A DNA stretch of 64,000 bases from contig CAJTTD010000006.1 in assembly GCA_910579205.1 (NCBI GenBank), positions 1 to 64,000 of the forward strand, written 5' to 3'. Source of the DNA: an uncultured Christensenella sp. GTDB lineage: Bacteria > Bacillota > Clostridia > Christensenellales > Pumilibacteraceae. Both the position numbers and the translations under genes were made by a program. Under the pieces are notes generated by a model, which saw only the letters and a program-made list of their open reading frames with translations, did no database searches and was not told where the DNA came from. How positions within the stretch are numbered: position 1 is the stretch's first letter; each line of letters starts with the position of its first letter. This document shows, piece after piece, positions 44,418-52,367 of this stretch.

Positions 44418-46079
44418 ATGGCAAAATGCAAAAATTGCGGCAGCGATAATCAAGGCGGCGCAAAGTTTTGCGCGGCATGCGGCAAGAAGATAGACAATGC
44501 CGCAGCCGGCGGCGAGGTTGCGCGAAGCGCGTGGGCGGCAAAAAACAAAGCGGTGTTGTTCGAGGACAAGCACAAGCTTATAGTCAACTTGCTCATAGCG
44601 GCGCTCGGCATAGTATTTTTGTTTGTCGCGCTGTTTGCGCCCATAAAGACGGTAAGCTCCGATGTGTCGTCCATATCGGGCAAAAGCGGGTCGAGCGCTA
44701 ATGACAGCTATGAATTTGTAGAAACTTACGAAACCGACCAGACTATCTGGAAGATATTCGGCGCTATCAAGTATCTGTCGCTCGACTCAAAAGACGCGCG
44801 CGACATGTCTGTGATAGAAGAGATATTCGCCGATGTGGAAAGAGCGGAGGAATGCGCAAACGCGGAGTATGAAAAGTGGCTTGCCCGTCATCCTTATGCT
44901 ACCAAAAAGCAAGCGCACGATAAGTACAGCAAGCTGCACAACAAATATACATCCGACATAAATGTGCTCGGTTTTCAGTTCGCATTCACAACTACGGGCG
45001 CGCTCGACAACATAAGCGGGACGCAGATCGAAAAGGGCATGAACGATACGTTGATCGCTATGCGCAGCACGGCTGTGATCTCGCTCGTAACGGCGTTGGT
45101 CTCCGTCGCGCTCAGATTGGGCGTAGCCATATTATCGGTCGTGTTCACGGTGTTGGCGCTTCTCGGCATAGTGCGGCGCAAGACGGCAAACATTTTCGCG
45201 TTTTTGACCGCGGCGATCGCGCTTTCGGGCGCGGAACTCGCCGTGCTGTCTGTAGCTCCGCTCTTGACCGCTGCGGGCGGCGCGGCGTTTGCCGTAGCTC
45301 TTACCGCAGCGATAGCGTTTGTGTTGACGGGCGGGGTAAAAGCGGCGATAGACGGAAAGGGCGTAGGGTTTGTAATAAAACGCGTCGCACATTCGGCGTT
45401 GGCAGTAACGGCGCTGTTCCTTTTGTGTTCGTATACGGTTACTCTTATCCAAACGACTTTTTTCACTGATAAATACTCGTTCACGGAAATGTCCGTTCCG
45501 CTCGGTTCGGCATTGGAAAGCATCATCGCCGTTTCCAATATAGAGACGTCGGGCGGTCTGAAGATCGTGTATTCGACTGCGAGTACGGCGGTATGCGTTA
45601 CGGCTATGATTTTCGGTCTGATAGCGTTTGTGTCGTTGCTTACGGCAATGCTGCTGTCGCTCCGCAAGCTCGCATACGGCAATGCGGGCGGCAGAAGAGC
45701 GGATATTATGTCGCTCGTAGGCGCGCTCGTTCTCATACTGTTTGCGGCAGTGCCCGCGGCTATCGGTGCGGCGGACGAATTGCCTATCGCAAAGATGGAG
45801 AGAATAAACATGGCGATGCAAATACAGTTATATGCGCGCGCATATGTATACGTATCGTTAGCGCTCGCCGTCATAGCGTTTTTGGTAGACGTTATATTCG
45901 CGCCCCGCAAGCCCGCAGCGTGCGCTTGCGATACGGAAGCGTCGGACGGCGCGAACGCCTTTTCGGAACAAGCTGCAGCAGAGCAGCCCGTTGTAAATGC
46001 CGAGGTTTCTTCGGAAGAAGCGGCAAGCGTTGCGCCCGAACAAAAACCCAAGTCGCGCAAAAAAACGGCGAAAGCGTAA
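44418..46079 (+). CDS. Zinc-ribbon multi-pass membrane protein
   Basis: The 553-residue protein has an N-terminal zinc ribbon (MAKCKNCGSDNQGGAKFCAACGKKI, two CxxC), one TM helix (about 55-75), an external loop (about 80-200), then many TM helices (about 210-500) and an acidic/Ala-rich tail ending in a basic PKSRKKTAKA. GGGAGA at 7 nt before 44418 sets the start; ATG 44403 lacks one. Role unknown; zinc ribbons of this type head many Bacillota membrane proteins. Confidence 0.8.
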   Translation: MAKCKNCGSDNQGGAKFCAACGKKIDNAAAGGEVARSAWAAKNKAVLFEDKHKLIVNLLIAALGIVFLFVALFAPIKTVSSDVSSISGKSGSSANDSYEFVETYETDQTIWKIFGAIKYLSLDSKDARDMSVIEEIFADVERAEECANAEYEKWLARHPYATKKQAHDKYSKLHNKYTSDINVLGFQFAFTTTGALDNISGTQIEKGMNDTLIAMRSTAVISLVTALVSVALRLGVAILSVVFTVLALLGIVRRKTANIFAFLTAAIALSGAELAVLSVAPLLTAAGGAAFAVALTAAIAFVLTGGVKAAIDGKGVGFVIKRVAHSALAVTALFLLCSYTVTLIQTTFFTDKYSFTEMSVPLGSALESIIAVSNIETSGGLKIVYSTASTAVCVTAMIFGLIAFVSLLTAMLLSLRKLAYGNAGGRRADIMSLVGALVLILFAAVPAAIGAADELPIAKMERINMAMQIQLYARAYVYVSLALAVIAFLVDVIFAPRKPAACACDTEASDGANAFSEQAAAEQPVVNAEVSSEEAASVAPEQKPKSRKKTAKA

Positions 46080-46118
46080 GCACGCAAACTCTTATATATT
46101 ATAATGAAAAGCAAGTAA

Positions 46119-46148
46119 GGCGGTCGCATTGAAAAGCGACCGCTTTTG
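46119..46148 (+). terminator. Terminator after the zinc-ribbon membrane gene
   Basis: GCGGTCGC (46120-46127), 8-nt loop, GCGACCGC (46136-46143), TTTT. Confidence 0.8.
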
Positions 46149-46214
46149 TATTGGCGGCAAGGAATATAGCGCGCCATGTATTGCAAAAAATTTTGATAAA
46201 TTTCATATACATTA

Positions 46215-46243
46215 TTGACAAATTAAAAATATAGTAGTACAAT
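46215..46243 (+). promoter_or_regulatory. Promoter of the surface lipoprotein gene
   Basis: TTGACA (46215-46220), 17 nt, TACAAT (46238-46243). Confidence 0.8.
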
Positions 46244-46301
46244 AAACACACAAACAAATCGGATGAGATTCGATTTAAACATTTGCGTAGGAGGCAAAAT
46301 G

Positions 46302-48152
46302 ATGAAAAAGAGTAAGACTATTCTTGCGCTCGGGCTTTGTGTAGCCTTAGCTTGTGCGGGGGGGGGGCTTGTTGCATGTCAGAAGGACAAGGATCCCGGC
46401 CCGTCGTACACCGCGGGTGAAAATTCTCCGTACTGGCTTGCGGGCAAGATCAAAGGCGTCGATGCGTGGGATCCCCCCAAGGGCGAAGATGGTGCAGAGG
46501 CTGAGCCTGCGGATGCGGTGCGCTTTAAGTATACGGAAGAAGCGGATATTTATACTGTTACGCTCGACTTGTGGCAAGACGACCAGTTCAAGATCCGTTA
46601 CGTAGGTAAGGGCTGGGATGATGAGGGCGGTCAGCTCAACGCGTCCAACAACTTCGACGAAGTTCTCAACGGCGACACCGAAAACGGTATTTCGGGCGAA
46701 CCCGGCACGGGCATGGGCGGAAGAAACTTCCAAGTGTTCGGCGAAGGCAATTACACCGTTACTATCAACGCTACGGGCGACGTTCCCAATGTTACATGGG
46801 TGCGCAACGGCGACGCTACCGATAAAGCGCCTATCAAGGTAAGCGGCATCACCGTCAAAAACGGCGAGACGGCTATCACGTCGCTCACGCTCAGAATGGG
46901 CGAAACCGCTCAGCTCACGGCAGAAGTTCTTCCCGAGAACGCGACCGACAAGACGGTCGAATGGAAAGTAACTCCCGCTGCCGCCGATCTGTTTACTTGC
47001 GTTGACGGTCTCGTAACGCCTAAGAAAGAAGGCACGGGCAAACTTCAAGTAAAAGCGGGCGGCAAGACCGTAGATATAACTGTTACTGTGGTTGCGGCGG
47101 GCGCTGAAATAGTAGACGTTGAAAGCGTAACCATTCCGCAAGCGGAAAAAGCTATCACAAAGCGTTACGGCGAGAAAATTACGGTAAATCCCGAAGTTCT
47201 TCCCGCAAACGCTACGGATAAGACAGTTACATACAGCGTTCCCAAAGATTCCGATGTTGTAACGATCGAAAACGGCGTGATCACAGCGGCTAAACCCGGC
47301 ACCGTTACGGTAACCGCAACAGCAGGTGAAAAGTCCGACACGTTTACCGTTACCGTAGGCAACGAATTCTGTCTTGCCGGTGCGTCGGCTTCCCCGGCGT
47401 TCGGCGGCAATGCTTGGACAGACAAATATGCAACCGCAGCGGCTATACCCGAAGGTATCCACTTTGTTCAAGACGAGAATGACCCCACCGTATATACGCT
47501 CGATGTCGATCTTTATGCCGGCAACGAGTTTAAAGTTGTAAGTCCTATATACGGGTGGAGTTCCGTAACCGCTTGGGGAGAAGGCGGCTACTTAGTGGGC
47601 GCGGCTGAAGCAGTCGGATTGGTCAATACCGCTACCGAAGACACCGTTATCCCCTCCAGCAATGCTGGTAGCAGCCAAAATATCAAAGTTACCAACGACG
47701 GCAAATACCGTTTCACTCTTACAATACCGGCAACCGGCGCTGTTACGCTCGAGTACAAATATCTTGAGGAAGCGACTCCGCTCGCGCTCAATTTGGATAT
47801 TTTGGTAAAAGGTAGTTTTGCGGAAGCTTGGGGAGTTAATGTTCTCTGTGCTGAAGAAGTAAATGTCGACAACGAATGGACTGCGGAGTTCACCATTAAG
47901 GTTGCCGAAAACATTGAATTCGGCCTGTTTACCGCCGTACACGGCACGCAATCGCAGCTGAAGTTCCATAGCGAAGGTTCTCCGACGTTGACGGGATGCG
48001 AAGGCGTTACGGCGACCGGCAACTTCAAGTGCGTTACCGCGGGCATTTACAAGTTCACGGTAGTCCTTAATGAGGATGGCTCGTTCAAGTCCGTAACGGT
48101 AGTGGCGTCCGACGCATCCGTTCCCGACGCAGATACTACGGTCGAAGCATAA
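46302..48152 (+). CDS. Surface lipoprotein with Ig-like (Big_2) and carbohydrate-binding-like modules
   Basis: The 616-residue protein has a lipoprotein signal (MKKSKTILALGLCVAL to LVAC, Cys near 27), a first module (about 40-180: PYWLAGKIKGVDAW and FKIRYVGKGWDD), two Big_2-type domains (about 180-275 and 280-365, with LPENATDKTVEWKV and LPANATDKTVTYSV), a second module like the first (about 370-500) and a last beta domain (500-605). The modules resemble SusE/SusF-type starch-binding units. ATG 46302 has AGGAGG at 7 nt; ATG 46299 is the alternative. Ten G in a row (46358-46367) lie inside the signal peptide codons. Starch or other glycan binding is inference. Confidence 0.8.
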   Translation: MKKSKTILALGLCVALACAGGGLVACQKDKDPGPSYTAGENSPYWLAGKIKGVDAWDPPKGEDGAEAEPADAVRFKYTEEADIYTVTLDLWQDDQFKIRYVGKGWDDEGGQLNASNNFDEVLNGDTENGISGEPGTGMGGRNFQVFGEGNYTVTINATGDVPNVTWVRNGDATDKAPIKVSGITVKNGETAITSLTLRMGETAQLTAEVLPENATDKTVEWKVTPAAADLFTCVDGLVTPKKEGTGKLQVKAGGKTVDITVTVVAAGAEIVDVESVTIPQAEKAITKRYGEKITVNPEVLPANATDKTVTYSVPKDSDVVTIENGVITAAKPGTVTVTATAGEKSDTFTVTVGNEFCLAGASASPAFGGNAWTDKYATAAAIPEGIHFVQDENDPTVYTLDVDLYAGNEFKVVSPIYGWSSVTAWGEGGYLVGAAEAVGLVNTATEDTVIPSSNAGSSQNIKVTNDGKYRFTLTIPATGAVTLEYKYLEEATPLALNLDILVKGSFAEAWGVNVLCAEEVNVDNEWTAEFTIKVAENIEFGLFTAVHGTQSQLKFHSEGSPTLTGCEGVTATGNFKCVTAGIYKFTVVLNEDGSFKSVTVVASDASVPDADTTVEA

Positions 48153-48210
48153 CAGCCGACATACCGTTATTCTATCGGTTTATAAGTAAATAACTCGAAA
48201 CAGACTTTAT

Positions 48211-48234
48211 GCCCGACGGAAACGTCGGGCTTTG
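48211..48234 (+). terminator. Terminator of the lipoprotein gene
   Basis: GCCCGACG (48211-48218), GAAA loop, CGTCGGGC (48223-48230), TTT. The T tail is short. Confidence 0.7.
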
Positions 48235-48326
48235 TCGTTGGGCAAAAGTTGCGCCTTATATCGACGCGATAAAGCGGTATAAATATGCGTCAACACATGT
48301 CGTTCGATATTATTACAAAAAGCGTT

Positions 48327-48359
48327 TTAGGCGCGCGCTCAAATACAGCGCACGCCTAA
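48327..48359. terminator. GC-rich hairpin, likely terminator of yyaC
   Basis: TTAGGCGCGCGCT (48327-48339) pairs with AGCGCACGCCTAA (48347-48359), one mismatch. On the minus strand it is followed by AACGCTTTTTG, fitting termination of yyaC about 60 nt after its stop. Confidence 0.65.
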
Positions 48360-48380
48360 TCAATTTTTAATCTAATTCTA

Positions 48381-48409
48381 ATGACAAACGGAGAAATTTG
48401 GTATATAAT
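48381..48409 (+). promoter_or_regulatory. Promoter-like site pointing into yyaC (antisense)
   Basis: ATGACA (48381-48386), 17 nt, TATAAT (48404-48409). It faces the 3' end of yyaC 12 nt away and has no gene of its own on the plus strand before 49061. Confidence 0.45.
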
Positions 48410-48420
48410 GTACAAAACGG

Positions 48421-48954
48421 TTACTGCAGACCGCGCATGATGCGGTCGGTTACCTTGCGGGCGAGGGAATAAACTATTCCCAGCCGCACAGCCGACAGCG
48501 GCGTTTTGCTAAGGTCTGTTACGGTAGCCGTTACGGAAACGTCGCCTACCTTGGGAAGTTTTTTGCCGTCCGCGCTGCCGGGCGCGATAGAGCCGAAAGC
48601 AACGCGTATCTTACCCACATCGCAAAGCTTTCCCACAGACGAGTCCACTGCGAGTATCTTTTTGTCGGCATGGCGTTTCTTGATGCCGACGATCGATTCT
48701 TTGAGGTTGAGCGCCGTAACGGGGCGGGTGAGGTTGCCGTAAACAAAGGCGTTGGCGTTGCGTTCTATAAGCATTTGTCCCACTATCGGACCGAGGCAGT
48801 CTCCCGTTACGCGGTCTGAGCCTATGCACAGTATAACGGGGCGTTCGCCCAGACTGAGCAGCGCGCAGTCAAGCTCGAGAGTGTCTATAGCGTCGATGGG
48901 AGCGTCGTACTCGGCGATACCGAGCGGGCTGTCGAAAAAATCGTCAAACTTCAT
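48421..48954 (-). CDS. yyaC: Spore protease YyaC family protein
   Basis: The 177-residue protein shows RPVILCIGSDRVTGDCLGPIVGQML (about 38-62), VYGNLTRPVTALNL and ILAVDSSVGKLCDVGKIRVAFGSIAPGSADGKKLPKVGDVSVTATV, diagnostic for YyaC (DUF1256), a spore-linked relative of the GPR-type germination protease fold. It is found only in spore formers. No sigma-A promoter is seen upstream, in line with sporulation control. A plus-strand promoter faces its 3' end. Confidence 0.93.
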   Translation of the reverse strand: MKFDDFFDSPLGIAEYDAPIDAIDTLELDCALLSLGERPVILCIGSDRVTGDCLGPIVGQMLIERNANAFVYGNLTRPVTALNLKESIVGIKKRHADKKILAVDSSVGKLCDVGKIRVAFGSIAPGSADGKKLPKVGDVSVTATVTDLSKTPLSAVRLGIVYSLARKVTDRIMRGLQ

Positions 48955-49060
48955 ACGTCGATTTTTGCCATTAGCCGCGGCGGCTATACTATCGGAAAAA
49001 ATTTGCCGATACGTATAAATTATACCGAAAAAGTCGATAAGTTATCGGAGGTACAAAACA

Positions 49061-50323
49061 ATGTCATGGGTGGATATAGTATTTATAGCTCTGACTGTGC
49101 TGCTCGGCGCGCTCGGCGTGCTCAAGGGCGTAAAAAAGTCGGGGCTTGCGCTCGGCGCGTTTTTGGTCGCGTTCATATTGGCGTTTTTTCTGTCCAATGC
49201 GGTCGCGGAAGCGTTGCTTAACGTAGAGGGGATCAAGCGGTTCGTTTTGGGTACGGACGGGTTCTCGCTTTATACTTGGATAGACAAGGCGATAGGCACG
49301 GACAGCGGCTTTACCGCGAGCGAGTTCCAAAACTCGCATTTCTATCAGCCCATAATGGATATAATATCCAAAAGCGGCACGGAAACGGCGCAGCTTTTCC
49401 CCGCGCTCTATATAGCGTTTACCGTATTTTCGGCATTGTGCGGTGTGTGCTTGTTCTTTGTGATACGCTTGCTGCTCGTAATAGTTACCGTAATAATCAA
49501 GTCGTACATCGGCAGAAAAAAATCGGGTCTCGGACGCTTGTTCGGCTTGATACTCGGTGCGGCGCGCGGATTTTTGTGGGCGTTTGCGTTTACGCTGGTG
49601 TTCTCGTCCATAGGCGGTCTTACTTTTGCGAGCGGACTGCAAAAAGCCGAGGATGAGTTCGAGAGCGCGGTGATAGGCAGACCGGTGTACGAGTTTGCTT
49701 ATACTGTCAAAAACAAAATGTTCTTGCCCGATTGGAACGCTTACGACCGCATACTGAAGATTTCGGGTCTTACCGTTGACGAGGGTGATAACACCGACCC
49801 CGACGGGCTTATCGGTCAAAGGCTCGACACGTATTGCGATCTCATGAACTTGAACTATAAGAGCGGCACTCCGTACTCGAGCGGAACGGGCGAGCTCGTG
49901 ATAGATAAGGAAAACGCCGTAGAGATAGACCCGTCCGACTACATTCAGTCGGGCTTCGACAAGGCGATAAAAACCATTATCGACTATAATATCGTAGCGG
50001 CGGAAACGGTAGCGGACGATTCGTTCGACGTGGATAACGTAACGCTCAGCACGACGTACAAGACGGCGATACAGACGGGCGCGAACTCGCTGTACAACTG
50101 CATGAACAAGCTCATTGCCGATCTTTACAACTACGAACTTAAAATAACCAACAGCAAAGATCTTAAGGAAGAGGAAGCGATAGGCAAGGCGAATAAAGAG
50201 CTTAAAGTTTTGTACGATTCCATAGTGGAAACGATAAACAAAATAAAGAACAACTACAAGTCGATGCCCGCTTTCGGTACATTTACGGTCATGATCCCCG
50301 TACAGTACACCGTGAGCGTTTGA
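49061..50323 (+). CDS. CvpA family membrane protein
   Basis: The 420-residue protein opens with VDIVFIALTVLLGALGVLKGVKKSGLALGAFLVAFILAFFLSNAVAEAL, the CvpA pattern, and has TM helices at about 5-50, 120-150 and 160-185 (GLGRLFGLILGAARGFLWAF). A soluble C-terminal part (about 200-420) is much longer than in classical CvpA of about 160 residues. Roles proposed for CvpA include envelope and biofilm functions. ATCGGAGG precedes ATG 49061. It is monocistronic with a terminator. Confidence 0.82.
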   Translation: MSWVDIVFIALTVLLGALGVLKGVKKSGLALGAFLVAFILAFFLSNAVAEALLNVEGIKRFVLGTDGFSLYTWIDKAIGTDSGFTASEFQNSHFYQPIMDIISKSGTETAQLFPALYIAFTVFSALCGVCLFFVIRLLLVIVTVIIKSYIGRKKSGLGRLFGLILGAARGFLWAFAFTLVFSSIGGLTFASGLQKAEDEFESAVIGRPVYEFAYTVKNKMFLPDWNAYDRILKISGLTVDEGDNTDPDGLIGQRLDTYCDLMNLNYKSGTPYSSGTGELVIDKENAVEIDPSDYIQSGFDKAIKTIIDYNIVAAETVADDSFDVDNVTLSTTYKTAIQTGANSLYNCMNKLIADLYNYELKITNSKDLKEEEAIGKANKELKVLYDSIVETINKIKNNYKSMPAFGTFTVMIPVQYTVSV

Positions 50324-50350
50324 CAGCCTTATCAATAATAAATAAACTGT

Positions 50351-50375
50351 AAAAGGACGGCTTGCCGTCCTTTTT
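50351..50375 (+). terminator. Terminator after the CvpA-like gene
   Basis: AAAAGGACGG, loop CTTG, CCGTCCTTTTT. Strong. Confidence 0.92.
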
Positions 50376-50462
50376 GCATGCGCGACAATAATCGCGGCGC
50401 ATATCATAAATTCAACAAATCGCGGCATACATTATATCGTAATATTGTATCAAGGCGGTAGT

Positions 50463-52277
50463 ATGCTGTACGAGAAAAAAATGTTGATATTGTCGGGCGC
50501 GGGCAAAGGCGTGGTGCTTATAGAAAAGAGCGGGCTTGGCGTTAAGTTCGCGCTCAGAACGTTCGGGCTTTTGCCGCGCGACGGACTTAAGGCGGGCGTC
50601 GTAACAAAGACTTCGGTGTTTGTCAGAGACCTTCCCAAAACGGTCGATCCGTCGGCGGTGTTTTACATTGACGGCGTAGATGTGTCCGAAATACACTTTG
50701 CCGTGTTTGCGCGCGATCTGTACCTATACGGCACGTTCGGCAAAAGAATGTGGGAAGCCAACCTCATGGATCTGTTGCGCAAGCACAGCGGCGCGGTGTT
50801 CGCGCCCGTTCCCCAGCCGAGCAGACTTCCTCCCATATCCGCGCCCACTCGCGTGTTGCCACTGCCCGACGGCAGCGGTCTGCCGCAGTCAAAGGTGGTG
50901 CTGTACGGCGACGAGACGCTTGCCGACACCGATTTTTACACGCCGTTCGACATAAGCGGACGCATGGCGGCGGTCGACAGCTTTCTCGATTCGCCGCGTG
51001 CGCTCGGCAGCGACGGGATAGCGTCGGCGGGCAATCCGTCGCGGTCGGCGGCGGAAACGGCGGGAGAAGTTCAAAGTTCTGTGGAGCATATATCTAAGCA
51101 AGCGAGCGCGCTAAATGAAGTAGCAGCCGCCGACGCGGTAAAAGAAGCGGCGGAAATGGTGGGAACAGTTCAAAGCTCTGCTGAACATATATCGAATCAA
51201 AACGCAACGGAACATATATCGGAGCAAGCGAGCATGCTAAATAAAGTAGCAGCCGCCGACGCGGTAAAAGAAGCGGCGGAAAGGGCGGAAGCAGTTCAAA
51301 GCTCCGCGGAAAATATATCGGAGCAAGCGAGCGCGCCGACGGAAGTAGTAGCCGCCGAAGAAAATATAATATCGGATATAGTGGAGGCGGTCGTGCAAGA
51401 ACAGCCGACAGCGGAATTTGAAATTGCACAAGACGACGTAAGCGCGGAAGATGCACGGACGGCGGACGCGACAACATATAATTCGCCCATACAAGAGGGG
51501 GCAAGCGAAACGACGGCGTCGCGCACGGGCACGACTGCGCCGCTTGCCGCAAATGGCGGAGCGGTCGATAACGATGCGACGGACGGCGCGCGCCGAGCAG
51601 AACAGTCGGTCGAAAGCACCGCGAACGCAGATCTAAACGCGCGCATAGAAGTGGCGGAAGAACTCGAGCAAAAGCCCATGCGAGAGGCGGCTGCGGCTAA
51701 TGCGCTTCGAGCGGAGGGCGACGGCGTGGCGGCAAGCGCAACGACTGCCGCGCAGTCGGGCGGCGAACGCAAAAAAGCGGGAATAAAAGAAAACGTGTTG
51801 TCGGAGAGCGCCGCGGCGAGCGAAAGCTCTGCGGTCATAGACGGAGCGACCTTACCGTGGGAGCTTACCGCCAAATGGCTCAAGAGCAGAGCCACGCGCA
51901 GACCTGTAGTGCGGCGCGAACGTGTATCGAGCGTAAAAAGCAAGGAGAGCGTAACCAAACTGCGCGAAGTCATGTTTTTCGAGCGCAGCAGAGCGGACAT
52001 AGAAAAGCTGTTCGCTTCCGCGCCGCGCGACGAAGAGCTGTACAAGATAATGCCCGATATAGAATGGATAAAAGTGGCGTTCGACGGGCATACCGTATCC
52101 GTCGGGCGCAGCGGCAACGTGTTTTTATGCTACGCCGTGCGCGGAGAGTACGAAAAAAACTCGCCGCTCGGCGAGGAAGCGCAGTGGCTGCCCAAGCTGA
52201 AAAACGCGCCGACGGGCAAGGGCTATTGGCTTATATTCCAAGACCTCGCCACGGGCGAAATACTAAAAAGCGAGTAG
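50463..52277 (+). CDS. Unknown protein with conserved ends and a repetitive Ala/Glu-rich middle
   Basis: The 604-residue protein has a globular N-domain (about 1-150: LYEKKMLILSGAGKGVVLIEKSGLGVKFALRTFGL), a low-complexity middle (about 190-465) with three imperfect repeats starting VQSS (51070-51170, 51169-51296, 51295-51365) and a globular C-domain (about 470-604, PWELTAKWLKSR to GYWLIFQDLATGEILKSE). No signal or TM is present. The N-domain resembles a small beta domain used at both ends of a linker. AAGGCGG precedes the ATG. The family and role are not recognised. Confidence 0.65.
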   Translation: MLYEKKMLILSGAGKGVVLIEKSGLGVKFALRTFGLLPRDGLKAGVVTKTSVFVRDLPKTVDPSAVFYIDGVDVSEIHFAVFARDLYLYGTFGKRMWEANLMDLLRKHSGAVFAPVPQPSRLPPISAPTRVLPLPDGSGLPQSKVVLYGDETLADTDFYTPFDISGRMAAVDSFLDSPRALGSDGIASAGNPSRSAAETAGEVQSSVEHISKQASALNEVAAADAVKEAAEMVGTVQSSAEHISNQNATEHISEQASMLNKVAAADAVKEAAERAEAVQSSAENISEQASAPTEVVAAEENIISDIVEAVVQEQPTAEFEIAQDDVSAEDARTADATTYNSPIQEGASETTASRTGTTAPLAANGGAVDNDATDGARRAEQSVESTANADLNARIEVAEELEQKPMREAAAANALRAEGDGVAASATTAAQSGGERKKAGIKENVLSESAAASESSAVIDGATLPWELTAKWLKSRATRRPVVRRERVSSVKSKESVTKLREVMFFERSRADIEKLFASAPRDEELYKIMPDIEWIKVAFDGHTVSVGRSGNVFLCYAVRGEYEKNSPLGEEAQWLPKLKNAPTGKGYWLIFQDLATGEILKSE

Positions 52278-52332
52278 CGTTGAATCTCCCGCCGTGCGTG
52301 CGGGCGCACCCGACTGTATAAACGGTATCTTC

Positions 52333-52361
52333 TTGACAAAATCGGCAAAGTGTAATATAAT
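52333..52361 (+). promoter_or_regulatory. dnaX promoter, leaderless layout
   Basis: TTGACA (52333-52338), 17 nt, TATAAT (52356-52361), then TTTGTC and the ATG. A perfect promoter with no room for an RBS. Confidence 0.85.
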
Positions 52362-52367
52362 TTTGTC

